Source of the DNA: Torymus aiolomorphi | Lineage: Eukaryota; Arthropoda; Insecta; Hymenoptera; Torymidae | DNA length: 64,000 nt | Assembly: GCA_036365515.1 (NCBI GenBank) | Contig: CM070877.1 | Span: 63,680,522-63,744,521 of the forward strand | Direction: 5' to 3' | In this document: positions 35,455 through 46,739 of the stretch, piece by piece | How the letters are laid out: each line of letters opens with the position of its first letter | How positions within the stretch are numbered: position 1 is the stretch's first letter | Notes under the pieces: generated by a model | The model's input: the letters and a program-made list of their open reading frames with translations, nothing else | Database searches by the model: none | What the model was told of the DNA's origin: nothing | Translations under genes and position numbers: made by a program

Positions 35455-36637
35455 GTGGCTGTTTCATCCTCTCGTTACTGCATCTCCCACACGTTGGCTC
35501 TTTCCTTAGCAAGTAGCCATATCGGGGCTATTACTGTGAAGAGCAAGGTTGCGCCAAGTGATATGGTACGATATCCGCTAATAACCCTAAGTGCTATTCG
35601 TCGCTGTATAGGAGCCATATTCTTTATGACTGCGCTGTTGTGCGCATGGGCATCCCACAGAGGCGAGCCGTAGAGTAGCACCGAGTGCACCACAGTCGCC
35701 AGAAGTCCTCGGCTGCCTTGTTTAGGTTCTTCCACATTGAGAATCAGCTGTTGTAGCGCTGTTAAGGGCTTGATATATATGTTCCCAGTTGGCCGTGTTA
35801 AAGGCGTTTTTAACATCGAGTTAAAAACTGCAGCTGCACTAATACGTCCCCAGTCTTGGTCTACCTGATTTTATTGACATTTTTGGCGACTTGCCCCTTG
35901 TCCACCTTCTCCTTCATTAGCTTGAGAACACTGGCGAAAGTCGCATTTGGGTCCTTTTTCCTAATCAGAATTGCGTCTGGTTTCGCTTTCGTTCTCCCAG
36001 CATTCTTCTTCTCGTCTTTACGCTGGTTCCTCCTGCTTCTCTTTGTGGCAACCTCCCAGTCCATTTCAGCGTCAGGGCTAACTCCTGGCGTCAGCGGTAT
36101 AGGCAGTGGGGTGTTTAGGTCTACCCCTCCAGTCCTCTGGGGCTGAAACTGCGTGGTTGTTCCTCTGCCTTCCCTTCGCCTTTTGATGGTTGCTACGGAT
36201 GAGGGCGAACTTTCCTTTCTCTTTCGTTCTGGTACTGTAGTCTGTATCGAGACATCTTAGCACTGTGGGCGTCGGTCACTGTTCAGCAGTATTAGGTCGA
36301 AGCTCGACTTGATCTTGCCAGTTGCTTCTCTGGCACTGGTTAGTCGTCGCATCAAGGAAATTACTTTCTGCAGATCCTCTTTGACGCACTTGTGGATGTT
36401 ACGTGCCACACCGACCACTGCATCCATCTTGTCTAGATTCTCCTAAATCTTACTCAGTAGCTCGTCTTCCTTCGACTCTGCTCCCTGGATGTGTTTCCAG
36501 GCATCGAGTACTCTGTCTTTTGCAGCTAGAGCTACGCTTGTTGCTGCTCCTGTCAACGCGGCCAAGTGTGCCACCGCACCGATAGGATTTTGGTAGCCGT
36601 TTGGAGGTAGCTGGAGGAGGTTACAATTATACTCCAT
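35455..36637 (-). mobile_element. R1/Jockey-type LINE fragment: ORF1 joined to RT C-terminus
   Basis: On the minus strand, ORF1 begins MEYNCNLLQLPPNGYQNPIG and continues in broken frames to KPDAILIRKKDPNATFASVL (35990-35920), a motif of R1-clade ORF1 proteins. About 45 bp later the RT C-terminal region starts: NVEEPKQGSRGLLATVVHSV, LLYGSPLWDAHAHNSAVIKN, IQRRIALRVISGYRTIS, IAPIWLLAKERANVWEM (35740-35480). The endonuclease, RT palm and the rest of ORF1 are absent, so a deletion joins the two pieces. The 3' end abuts the (AC)n array. Confidence 0.75.
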
Positions 36638-36847
36638 GGGATCGGAATATCGCAGTCGGATTTACAGATTGATAAGGAACGGGATAATGAGATAGACGAG
36701 AACACTCGAGGGGCGCGGGTTTGTCAGCTAGCGCTACTAGGGCAAATAAAAAAAAAATGCAGGCGGTTACCGGTCAGGGCCCCAACGGATAGAGTAACTC
36801 GGAGCAAGCATACAGAAAGGTTAAGGCAGGTCGAGATAAACGACCTC

Positions 36848-38230
36848 ATGACCAACGTGAGACGTTCTTTGGACTTCGGAGAAAGGGACCAATGCATAGG
36901 AGTTAGCCTAGTTGACCCATACGCGGATCTGACCATGAGTGACGGGGAGATAGTCGCGAACAGAGGACAAGACGGAAATGACCAAAGGGATGATTTTAAA
37001 CTGCGTTTCCGGCGGAAACTTAACGAATTACGGCACGAACTACACTCGAACACCCTTAAGTTAGACGTGCATGAAAAACAAACAGACGCATTAGACACAT
37101 TATGTACACGATTTAGCGCTTTGAACCCAATGATTCGAAAGCATAGCGAGGACTTAAAGAGAAAATAAAGAGACATTATTGACCCTTGTAGATGAAATGG
37201 TAGAAATAACTAGGCAGGTGAATGTGAATAAAGGGACAGTTGGGCATATCGCGACTTGATGTAGGATGAGCAAAGATAAAATCGTGGGGCTCGAGGAACG
37301 GTGTCAAGGGCTAAAGCAAAAAATCGACGAAAACAAATATGAGATTGATAACATTATTAGAAATAGGCCGACACAGGCGACCCCCATTTCCCAATACATT
37401 AGATACGAAATTCCAACTTTCAAAGCCGATACGGGAGATAAGCCAGCGTGTTTTATAAAGTCATTTATGAATTATTTGGAGGCTATTAGTGTAACTAAGC
37501 ATAATTTCAAGCATGTGATAAGACAAGCGTTACAAGCGCTGGCACTGGAATGGTAGGAACATATCCAGTCGGTGATAGAAGACGTGGAGCAATTTAAAAC
37601 CCGATTTCTGAGTAGGTATTGGAACAGTACGTTACAAGCACGCGTTCGCAGAGATTTAGAATTCGGATATTACCGAGGCGACGTAGGGATGACGCGGAAT
37701 CAGTATGTACTGAGTCTATATAACGACGTACGTATGTTAGACGATACACCGAGTATCTGCTCAACAATTAATAAATTCTCCAGACATTTCGATGAACACG
37801 TGCAGACAGCGGTTTTGGCGCGGGGTATCCGTACGATTGATGGTTAATGGAAGTATTAGACACATCAGACCAAATAGGGGACTTAAATTCATATAGGGCA
37901 GCACAAACTATACCCATCACCAGCCAACTCCCACCTCAGTATCAAGGACAGAGGAACGTATCTTTTGATAACTCCTTTCGACCGGTGAGATGCGTGCATC
38001 AACACCACGACCAAATAACAATAGTAGCAATAGCGCGAATTACGGCCAACCTCCACTATCATATCAAAACAGTTCCAACGAACAGACGTCGAACAGAAAC
38101 ACTAACGGAAATTGGCGAGAGACAAATCAACCCTACCGACAAAGCGATACACGAAATGCACAACTGACAAACAGGGGGAGGAACAAATACACAATAGGGA
38201 AACAATTCCTCCGCGATAAATCAAATTGAT
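36848..38230 (+). pseudogene. Gypsy gag
   Basis: Two main frames carry a coiled-coil start (QGLKQKIDENKYEIDN, 37300), a capsid-like region (IRYEIPTFKADTGDKPACFI, FMNYLEAISVTKHNFKHVIR, then EDVEQFKTRFLSRYWNST and RVRRDLEFGYYRG) and an Asn/Gln/Arg-rich tail. The upstream coiled-coil part with HELHSNTLKLDVHEKQTDAL lies at 37020-37100. Stops at 37166, 37554 and 37845 separate pieces that belong together. No zinc knuckle was seen. Confidence 0.7.
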
Positions 38231-38419
38231 ATCAAGGTTAACGAGACGGGAAATGAGGAGCAGTTGTATCAAGAGCCTCAGAAGTCATAAAAAACCCACT
38301 TGGACTGGGAAATGAACAACCCTTTGATACAACTGAAAATCACGAGGTCAATACAATCTTTGATAATACGCGAGATTTCCTATTAAAGGAAGAATCGGGA
38401 AATGAAGATGATGAGGAGT

Positions 38420-38862
38420 TGAAAACCGTAAAATGCCCGGAGGTCAAACTCAAAATCGAAAACTGTAAAGTAACCTTCTTTTCCATTAGTGGGGGTTCAG
38501 GCAAGTGGGGTCACTGGTGAAAAATCGGTAAGACTTAAGAAACAATTTAGGGCAAAAATAAGGTTAGGGACATGGAATGGAGAACTAGACTTTCTTATCA
38601 TACCCAAGCTCGTCCGCGAATGCATTCTGGGAGTGGATGCTCACGTGAAACTAAAATTCACAATTGATCTTGATCGTCAAATTATTTCATTTGAGAACGC
38701 AGCTAACCCAAATAAAAAAAATGTCATGCACTTATCGACAAAACAGGAGGTAAACAGAATAACCGCCCAGCTACAGGATCCGGACGATCCTAGTGACTGC
38801 GACGATACCGACGGAAAATCGACCACAGACGACATCACGGACGAGGAAAGGTTGACCTAGAA
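38420..38862 (+). pseudogene. Gypsy retropepsin-like region
   Basis: KQFRAKIRLGTWNGELDFLI, IPKLVRECILGVDAHVKLKF and IDLDRQIISF match the second half of Gypsy aspartic proteases (ILG.D motif). The catalytic DTGA region upstream is not recognisable, and the frame enters at 38489 after a break. Confidence 0.7.
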
Positions 38863-38865
38863 ATC

Positions 38866-39700
38866 GAAAGAATGTTAAAATGTGACATTATTAAAAGATC
38901 GTGTAGTCAATATATCAATCCCATCATACCGGTAGTAAAGAAGTCGGGGCCGTTTATTTGTGTCTGGACGCGCGCGAACTTAACTTGCGTTTAAAAATGA
39001 CACAGAGGTGATGGACGAAGTCCTTCGAAAATGCGCGAAGGTCCGGGTCATGACGAGTCTCGACTTAACGGCGATTTTTTGGCAAATACTTTTAAGCGTC
39101 GAGTCTCGCTCATATACCGCGTTCTTGCACCGCAGGATTACGTACCACCACAAGGTCATGCCTTTTGCTACTAAGGCTAGTAGCGCGGCATTAACAAGGA
39201 CATCCGAATTTGTTTTAAGGGGATTATCCGACTTTATCATAGATTTCGTGGACGATTGGTTATGCATATCGGAAAATTTCGAGAGTATTCCAAAGGGTGA
39301 AGGAACTTTTCTGCTTGGAAGCGATACTATACCATCCCTCACGAGACAGACCCTTTTTATTAATGACTGACGCAAACAAAACCTCATTAGGAGCGTTCCT
39401 TTACCAAAGGGACGATAAAGACCAAATACGAATTGTGAGCATGGCAAGCCGAACTTAAAGGGGGGCGGAAGTAAATTATTTTACGACGGAATTAGAATTA
39501 TTAGCCATAGTCTGGGCATTAGGAAAATTTCGGATATTCATCTTAGGGGGCGCAGTCAAGGTCGAGACAGATCATCAGGCCCTTACTTATCTAATATCGT
39601 GCCGATTTCTTCACAGTAGGCTGATAAGTGAAGGCTCGCGATACAAGATTATTGCTCGAAATCACACATATTCCGGGCACTAAGAATCAAATCGCGGACG
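38866..39700 (+). pseudogene. Gypsy reverse transcriptase and RNase H, internally deleted
   Basis: RT pieces are VMTSLDLTAIFWQILLSVES, HHKVMPFATKASSAALTR and the catalytic FVDDWLCISENFE at about 39245. From there the frame jumps to LCLEAILYHPS..RPFLLMTD (RNase H start), so the RT thumb and connection are deleted. RNase H continues ANKTSLGAFLYQRDDKDQI, AEVNYFTTELELLAIVWALG and VETDHQALTYL across several stops. Confidence 0.75.
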
Positions 39701-40944
39701 CCCTCAGTCGAATTCCGTTAAATAATAGAGATGAACAGACTGAGGAGGTCTCGATCGCGCTCATACTGATACGAAAACCAATCATTGACATACAAAAACA
39801 GTCGAAGAACGTATCCTCGGGACAACGAGGGGATGAAAACACTAATAATATCATAACTCGATTAGAAAAAGGGGATAAATATCGCAACTTCCGCCTAAAA
39901 AATATGACCTTAATTAAGGGAAGGGAAGGAATCGAAAGAATAGTTTTGGCGGAAGGGATCGCGAGGGAGGTTATACATGAAATACATGAGTTATATGGTC
40001 ATATCGGGACTTACAAATGCCGGAAGATATTCGAAGAAGCTTTTTGGGTACCTAACGCCCGACGTTTTATCGTGAAATTAATTAAAGTATGCGATCCATG
40101 TCAGCGGAATAATAATATCGATTGATTACCTAAGACCGCTCCCCATATCAAAGTCCGGTACGCGTGTTATCCTGGTCACGATCGACGCATTCACTAAATT
40201 TGTACGATTATATCCTATGAGGAAAGCTGATACGAGAACAACCCTTAAAACAAAGTCTTTAATGATTATATCCCAAAGTACGGAAAACCTACGCGAATAC
40301 CATCAGATCACGGATCCCAATTGACCGCGAAAGCATGGGGAAAACGATTAGAGGACGAAGGAATAAAGCACACTTTCTCTTCGATCAATCACCCTCAAAG
40401 CAATATCGTAGAAAGGGTAAATAAAGAAATCGTCGATAGTGACCCGCCACAAGCATGGAGGTTGAGCCTTCGTAGAGGGTTGTTTAAACGAGATTTATCT
40501 CAAGACTACTGAATTTACACCCAAGGAATTGCAGTTAGGGATCAAACCCCCGCGTTTTTGGGAGAAGTGGTTATCGCCATTAACAAGGGAAGATTTACCG
40601 TTAGGGGCGAAACTAAAATAGGCAAGGGAAAGAATTAAGAGGAAAAGGGAAGGCACATGCAGAACATAAAAACGCAAGGGCACACGGAACTCGGTATAGC
40701 GTCGGCGATTTGGTCCTCGTCAAAGCACCTGTCGAGCTCACCGGATAATTTGATAGCCAAATTCCTAGCACTATATGAAGAGCCGTACGTCATAGCGGAA
40801 CAAAGGGGCCCTAGTAAATTCGCCCTCAACAACCCCATAACGTATAACTTGAGGAGGGTTTTTCACGTATCTAATTTTAGGCCACATTACAGAGATGTCG
40901 AGTTGAGTGCTTCATGGCCCGAAATCCTGGGGCACGCCTTATAG
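39628..40944 (+). pseudogene. Gypsy integrase
   Basis: The frame from 39628 contains EITHIPGTKNQIADALSRIP (end of RNase H) and the HHCC zinc domain (HEIHELYGHIGTYKCRKIFE ... CDPCQRN, 39980-40110). The catalytic core is broken near 40130-40320 but shows PSDHGSQLTAKAWG and HPQSNIVERVNKEI with the final Glu. The C-terminus has EEPYVIAEQRGPSKFALNNP and RRVFHVSNFRPHYRD before the stop at 40942. Confidence 0.75.
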
Positions 40945-40974
40945 TCCGGATGGCATCGCCCCCACCCAGGGAAG

Positions 40975-42061
40975 CAGACGATGACGACGTTCTCGTTAAT
41001 AACGAGGACCTTTCTGACTGAGATTTTGATATTTCTTTTTTTTTTTGACGCACCGCAGCTTTGCTTCTTTTTGTTTTTTTTTTCTCACTTAAAAAGACCT
41101 GTTTTTCATGCATACAATTTTTCATACAAATTGAAATTTTTTGTGTCACTGATATTGGATCCACTATTTCGAATTGGAAAAATATGATTACGAATTCGTA
41201 GGCAGCGACGAAACACCCCCATTAAACAAATTTTTATAAAATTCTAAATTTTTTTAGAATTTTTAGCGGTTTTACTAAATCCGTCATATTGAGTTCGGAA
41301 AATTAAATTACGGATTCGTAATCAGCGATCCGAAAAATCCCCATACATGAATTTTCATGTTATTTCAAACGAAAAATATGTTCCATTAGAAATTGTTAGA
41401 AATAGCATAAAAATTTGGGCATCCGACCCTCATATTGGAACTTGAAATCTTGAATTTCGAAAAATTCACATGTTAGTTTTGGAGCTTAGGGTCCATGGAC
41501 GTAAAAAATTCATTCACTAAAAATATCTCAACAACACTTCAATGCAAAAATATAGAATGAAAAAATGTAACTATTATAGTTTAAATATTTTTTTAATTCT
41601 GATAACATATTTCGAAAGTTCATGCCTTTTTATGCCGAATACATATATTTTTAAATTTTTTAAGGACTGATTTTGGAGCTACTGAAGCTGGTGAAAAAAA
41701 GTTTGAAACAGCGTCCATTCCGGATTTATGGGTTAAAGTCTATGGGCATGATCTTGAATCCCTGGAGAAATTTCCGGATTCAGATGCAAAATTTAGATGC
41801 AAAAAACAATAGATTGAAAAAAAATTTACGAAAAAATGCATTGTTTTTCAAACGTAACTTTCTCGGATCACATATTCGTCGAAATTCGTCGTAAGAAATT
41901 CGTCGAACAGATTGTGATATTTCGTACGATCTTACGTTGGATATGATGAAGATTAGCATTATTAAAAAAATACAGGTAGATGGATTTCGAAATTAAGTAT
42001 GGAAAAAGGTATAGTCACTTCACTCATACAAAACAAAAGTTATTCTAATCATAAAACAAAC
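40975..42061. other. AT-rich intron sequence with two diverged satellite A monomers
   Basis: ATATTGGATCC.C.ATTTCGAATT at 41150 and GCAGCGACGAAAC, then CGTCATATTGAGTTCGG and TAATCAGCGATCCGAAAAATC at 41290-41340, are satellite A monomers. The remainder is AT-rich without a gene. Confidence 0.5.
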
Positions 42062-42268
42062 CTGTTGGTTAGTAGTTTGAGGTTGTGGAGAAGCAGAAGG
42101 TGGCGGAGCAGGTGATTGAGATAATGCCCGTTGAGGTGATTGACTGGAAGAACTAGGTGGATTTGTTGATGATGGTACTGTGGAATTTGCACTAACAGTT
42201 TGAGTCCAACCTCTTTGTTCTCCATATATATTTGGAGGATGACCACTTGGTGCAGCGTATGAATTCAT
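42062..42268 (-). CDS. internal exon of a Pro/Ser/Gln-rich nuclear-type host protein
   Basis: The 207-nt exon is bounded by TTTTTATTTTAG|ATGAATTC and CAACAG|GTTTGTT on the minus strand, in phase 0 at both ends. It encodes MNSYAAPSGHPPNIYGEQRG, then WTQTVSANSTVPSSTNPP and a Ser/Pro/Gln-rich run ending QPQTTNQQ. The Met is internal, not a start. With the exon at 58811-58933, also phase 0, it forms a continuous low-complexity reading frame. The style recalls the disordered N-terminal region of a chromatin-remodelling subunit such as Osa/ARID1, but I have no domain to prove it. Confidence 0.7.
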
Positions 42269-42373
42269 CTAAAATAAAAATACTACTTTAATTTGAATTT
42301 GAATTATGAAATTGTTTTTTTTTTTTTTTACTATCAAACTTAAAAACAATCAAAACCTATTCTACAACTTAAT

Positions 42374-43405
42374 ATCGACGGCTGAGCGGAACAAGATGCT
42401 ATCTAGGCTGAGGCTAACAGAAGATGCTACCTCGACAGAGGCTAACAGAAGATGCTATCACGGCTGAGGCTCACAGAAACATGCTATCTCGTCCGAAGCT
42501 AACAGAAGATGCTATCTCGGCCAAGGCTCACAAAACGTGCTATCTCAGACGCATTTTTTTTTCTTCAAATTTTGCAGTGGTAGCTCTGCGCACATTGATT
42601 TAACTTTTATTTCTTCAAAATCAGTGTTCTGAAAAAAATTAGACCTGATTTTTCAACAATGGTTCTGACAATTTATTAAATATTGTAACGGATTAAGGAT
42701 TTGGAAAATAAATGAAAAGAGTAAAGTGGAGACATCGGGAATCGAACTCGATTCATCCGGGTGATAAGCAACTGCCTGTACCGCCGGGCTATCACTGCAC
42801 TGGCAGTACAATACTACATACGACACTAATTGTCGCAGCCAGTGTCGGTAAGGCAGGAACCTATGCGCCGATTAGCCCCAAATCCGTATTCCGTTATAAT
42901 ATGTATATTATGGAATTGATTACAATTGATTATAAACGCTCTTTTAATTGCACATACAAAATTCAATTCTTAATTAAACAAGCTTTAATTAATGATTCAA
43001 AAGTGTCAAAATCATTGTTGAAAAATCAGGTCTAATTTTTTTCACGATTTTTAGAGACATCGATTTTGAGGAAATAAAAGTTTAATCAAGGTTGCGCAGA
43101 GCTACCACTACAAAATTTGAAAAAAAAAACTTGTCTGAGATAGTACGTTTTGTGAGCCAAGGCCGAGATAGTATCTTCTATCAGTCTCGGCCGAGAAAGC
43201 ATGTTCTGTGAGCCTCGGCCGAGATAGCAAAATCAGGTCTAATTTTTTTCACGATTTTTAGAAACACCGATTTTGTAAAAATAAAAGTTTACTCAAGTGC
43301 GCATAGTTACCACTATAAAATTTGAAGAAAAAAATGCGTCTGAGATAGCACGTTTTATGAGCCAAGTCCGAGATAGCATCTTATTCCGCTCAGCCGTCGA
43401 TGTAC
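42374..43405. mobile_element. foldback MITE with 30-bp-type subrepeats, SINE inside
   Basis: The ends ATCGACGGCTGAGCGGAA (42373) and TTCCGCTCAGCCGTCGAT (43383) are inverted. Next to each end, GATGCTATCTCGGCCGAGGC and CTCACAGAA or CTAACAGAA units recur about every 30 bp. Then come CAAATTTTGCAGTGGTAGCT and AAAAAAATTAGACCTGATTT and their complements. The right arm holds two copies of the AAAATCAGGTCTAATTTTTT segment (43022 and 43230). A SINE (42675-42905) fills the centre. Confidence 0.7.
42675..42905 (-). mobile_element. tRNA-like SINE, copy 2
   Basis: On the minus strand, GGGGCTAATCGGCGCATAGG heads the copy. GCAGTGATAGCCCGGCGGTA then carries the A-box part, AGTTCGATTCC (42738-42748) is the B box, and CTTAATCCGTTACAAT ends it. 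It matches copy 1 at 8740-8960 in head, tRNA-like core and tail. Confidence 0.7.
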
Positions 43406-44607
43406 GATATGATACTTAATATATGCATATATATTTATATATAAGTTCTTTACAAAAACATTAAAGTATGTCATTTTAAGTGTACATTGAAAAAAATTAA
43501 AGAAAATTAGGGAATATTATATTGCATTGGTAAGTAAGCATTTAATTTAAGGATGTTCACCGGTAGCTAAACCCAGCCAAAAGTATGCCGTATGCACACG
43601 CCTCTCGCTCATTGCATTGCTCCATCCCTACTCTGTTCCCTTGCGTTCAACTGTTTGCCATGAGTGTACGCACGAGTACATGCAACGTCCTATACGACCG
43701 AATCCATCTCAAATCGAACCGCCAGAGTATGCCTACCACACCGATCATTTTGGAATCGAAGTATTTTTTCATTTTTCGATTACACTAAAATGACATCCGG
43801 TTAGCAATGTCAAAAATTTTTTACAAAATCCTAACTTTAAAATATTATTTTTGAAGGTCATTTTCAAACAGCTGCCAATTTACGAGTTTTTTAAATTTTT
43901 GAGTAAACTACACGGTGACCCATTTTAATCGCCGCACCCGGATTTCTCGGAACCTAAGCCAGATAGAGAAAAATGGTTCAGACAAAAGTGATAGGGGACA
44001 AAGGGGGCCACATAATGGCGCTAACGTCTTTGACCTTGAACTTGACCTTTGAGGTTATTTCAAGGTCAAAGTGGTTTTCTCACATGGAAACACCTAGTTT
44101 TGACACCGGATTCGGAAAGAGCGGGAAATTTTACGTTCAAAATCATATTGAGAAATTTTTTCCAAGGTCATTTCAAGGTCAAATCTAAGTCAAACTCAGA
44201 AAAGTCCGTTTAAAATCGTTTTTTTTCTCCATGAACCACAGGCTAAGCTGGTTCAAATTGATCGTAGACTTAATATAGGAACTCAAAACTTACACATCCT
44301 AGAAAACAAAACTCAAACTCGCACATCCTAACCTCATACACTTCATGCCCTCACATGCTGAACTGTTACACCCCGGTCCCACAACCATACCCCACACCCC
44401 TCAGTCACACACATCCCTACCCCACGCATGCTAATCCCATACGCCCCAAACCCACACATCCTGAACCCTGAAAAATTTTTCTCAAGGGCAAAATGATTTT
44501 TTAACGGAAACTTTAAGATCGTTGAAGCTTCTATTATAAATGTATTAACCTTACTTTTTGCGCTACCCAGAAACAACGACGTGGACGTAGTAAGGATTGT
44601 TTCCTTT

Positions 44608-44775
44608 GGGGTGCTTCATTAAAGTGAGTCCCCTTGCCTCTCACTGTTCGGGGTGCTTGATTAAAGTGAGTCCCCTTGCCTCTCACTGTTCGGGGTGCTT
44701 AATTATAGTGAGTCCCCTTGCCTCTCACTGTTCAGAGTGCTTGATTATAGTGAGTCCTCTCGCCTCCCACTAATG
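44608..44775. repeat. 42-bp minisatellite, four copies
   Basis: GGGGTGCTTGATTAAAGTGA and GTCCCCTTGCCTCTCACTGT repeat at 44608, 44650, 44692 and 44734 with few changes, inside the DUF4817-type element. Confidence 0.9.
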
Positions 44776-45553
44776 TAAATAAATTTTTATTTAACCTCGA
44801 AGCAAGTGTTCGAAATTACGACCATTTGCTTCAAGGCACATAGTCAAACGCCTTTAAAAATGGCGAACTGTGTTCTGCAAAGTTTGTCTCGGAATGGCAG
44901 CGCATGCTCGACGAATCCTATCCTGCATATCTGCTCTTGTAGTGGGTTGTTGCTCAAAAATAGAATTTTTCAAATACCCCCATAAACGAAAGTATGATGG
45001 TGAAGTATGGGATGAAGAAGTCAGCCATTTCACCGGACCTCATCAACCAATCCATCTAATACTAAAGTGTTTATTAAAAAATGCTGTTCTTATGAGCGTG
45101 AAATGTGGTGTTCCACTATCCTGCTAGAACCTAAAAAATAAATTTAAAAGAATCATTGACGGAACCTATTTTCTTCGTAGATGTGTTTTTAATGATTACA
45201 TTATCAAAATTAGTATTTCTGAAATTCGAACGCTTCTAATTCACATTATTTACATAAAATAAAAAAATAAAAGGAAGTTTTAGTTTTATTTGTAATTAAA
45301 ATAAGAAATAATGCTTTATTGAATTGAATACCTTTAATGTTTTAACGATTATTTTATTTTAAAATTTAAAATTAAAAAAGTGTGACAAAAGAAGTATTCA
45401 CGGCAATTACAGTTAGCTAATTAAAGTTACCGTAATTTTTCAACGTTTTTCCTTTTTAGGGACGACCGTATACGGGTGAGCCTTATAATAATTTACTATT
45501 TTTGATACCATTTTATTATTTAAATTTAATAGTAATTAATAGCTGGCTCTGAA

Positions 45554-45800
45554 ATGGCTGACTATCCGCCCAACGAGATCGTTGATATAATTTTGGTTTT
45601 AGGAGCAAGCCAAAATAATTATCGTGGTACGGCAAGACTTTATGCTGAACGCTATCCTAACAGACGACATCCTGACGATAGAGCTATCAGACGTTTGACT
45701 CAAAGAGCACGTGGTGGACACATGGTTCGCCAACGTAGGCGCCATGAGTATGATGAAAATGATAATCGAGTTGTAACTATCCTTCAGGATGTGTGGGTTT
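45554..45800 (+). pseudogene. transposase N-terminus (DUF4817-like helix-turn-helix)
   Basis: The ATG at 45554 opens MADYPPNEIVDIILVLGASQ, then NNYRGTARLYAERYPNRRHP and RRQ/RRRHEYDENDNRVVTIL. This is the helix-turn-helix module that precedes the catalytic domain in this transposase type. At about 45785 the frame runs into the right TIR, so the catalytic half is deleted and the element is non-autonomous. It complements the element at 16110, which retains only the catalytic half. Confidence 0.8.
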
Positions 45801-46739
45801 GGGGTATATGGGATTAGCATACGTGGGATAGGGATGTGTGTGACTGGGGGGTGTGGGGTATGGTTGTGGGACCGGGGTGTAACAGTTCAGCATGTGTGGG
45901 CATGAAGTGTATGAGGTTAGGATGTGCGAGTTTGAGTTTTGTTTACTAGGATGTGTAAGTTTTGGGTTTGTGGGTTTCTCTATTACGCCTACGATCAATT
46001 TGAACCAGCTTAGCCTGTGGTAAATGGAAAAAACGATTTTAAACGGACTTTTCTGAGTTTGACCTAGATTTGACCTTGAAATGACCTTGGAAAAAATTTC
46101 TCAATATGATTTTGAACGTAAAATTTCCCGTTCCTTCCGAATCCGGGGTAAAAACTAGGTGTTCCCATATGAAAAAACCACTTTGACCTTGAAATAACCT
46201 CAAAGGTCAAGTTCAAGGTCAAAGACGTTAGCGCCATTATCTGGCCCCCTTTGTCCCCTATAACTTTTGTCTGAACCATTTTTCTCTATCTGGCTTAGGT
46301 TCCGAGAAATCCGGGTGCGGCGATTAAAATGGGTCACCGTGTATACGCGATCTTAATCAGATTAGCGCCTTCTTTCATGTCCGGCATGACATTTGCATAA
46401 AAATAAAAAAATGCATAAGTTATGCAGTCTTTACTAAAAAATATCTTTTTTGGAAAAATGCATTTTTTTCAAAAACCCTATGGTTTTTTTTTATGAAAAT
46501 TTAAATGAAAATAGGGGGTGTGCCCTATCAAATCGTGTGGGTCGGATATTGTAGAACGAGAAAAAAAAAATAAAATACAATCAAATTTTCATTTATTACG
46601 ATGGTAGTCAATAATAATCAATATAAACGAATATTTGTACATATCTAAGTAATATGCATGTACACATTCGTACTTACACGCTATAGCTGTTTTTCATTTT
46701 TTCATTTTCATTTTTTTGCATTTTTTATTTTTATGACTA

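Larger units (their letters stand above)
36640..40970 (+). mobile_element. Gypsy-type LTR retrotransposon body, decayed, LTRs not identified
   Basis: Gag, retropepsin, RT, RNase H and integrase follow in the order typical of Gypsy/Ty3. Frames are broken by many stops and one large internal deletion in RT. Sequence after 40970 passes into AT-rich DNA without a recognisable LTR. Confidence 0.85.
43911..46341. mobile_element. DUF4817-type Tc1/mariner relative, TA-flanked, about 560-bp TIRs
   Basis: The ends CACGGTGACCCATTTTAATC at 43911 and its complement at 46341 are flanked by TA (43909-43910, 46342-46343). TIRs continue through TTGACCTTGAA phrases to the CACATCCTGA.CC.. segment near 44465/45785. 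Removing it rejoins GAGTAAACTA + TACGCGATCTTAATCAGATTAGC, which matches the uninterrupted sister TIR arm at 49395-49440. The ends are related to those of the element at 16110-18722. Confidence 0.85.

Noticed and set aside
44343..44576. Gly/Val-rich frame in the DUF4817-type element
   Set aside because: It lies within the left TIR, and its inverse appears in the right TIR (45777-45998). It is repeat sequence.
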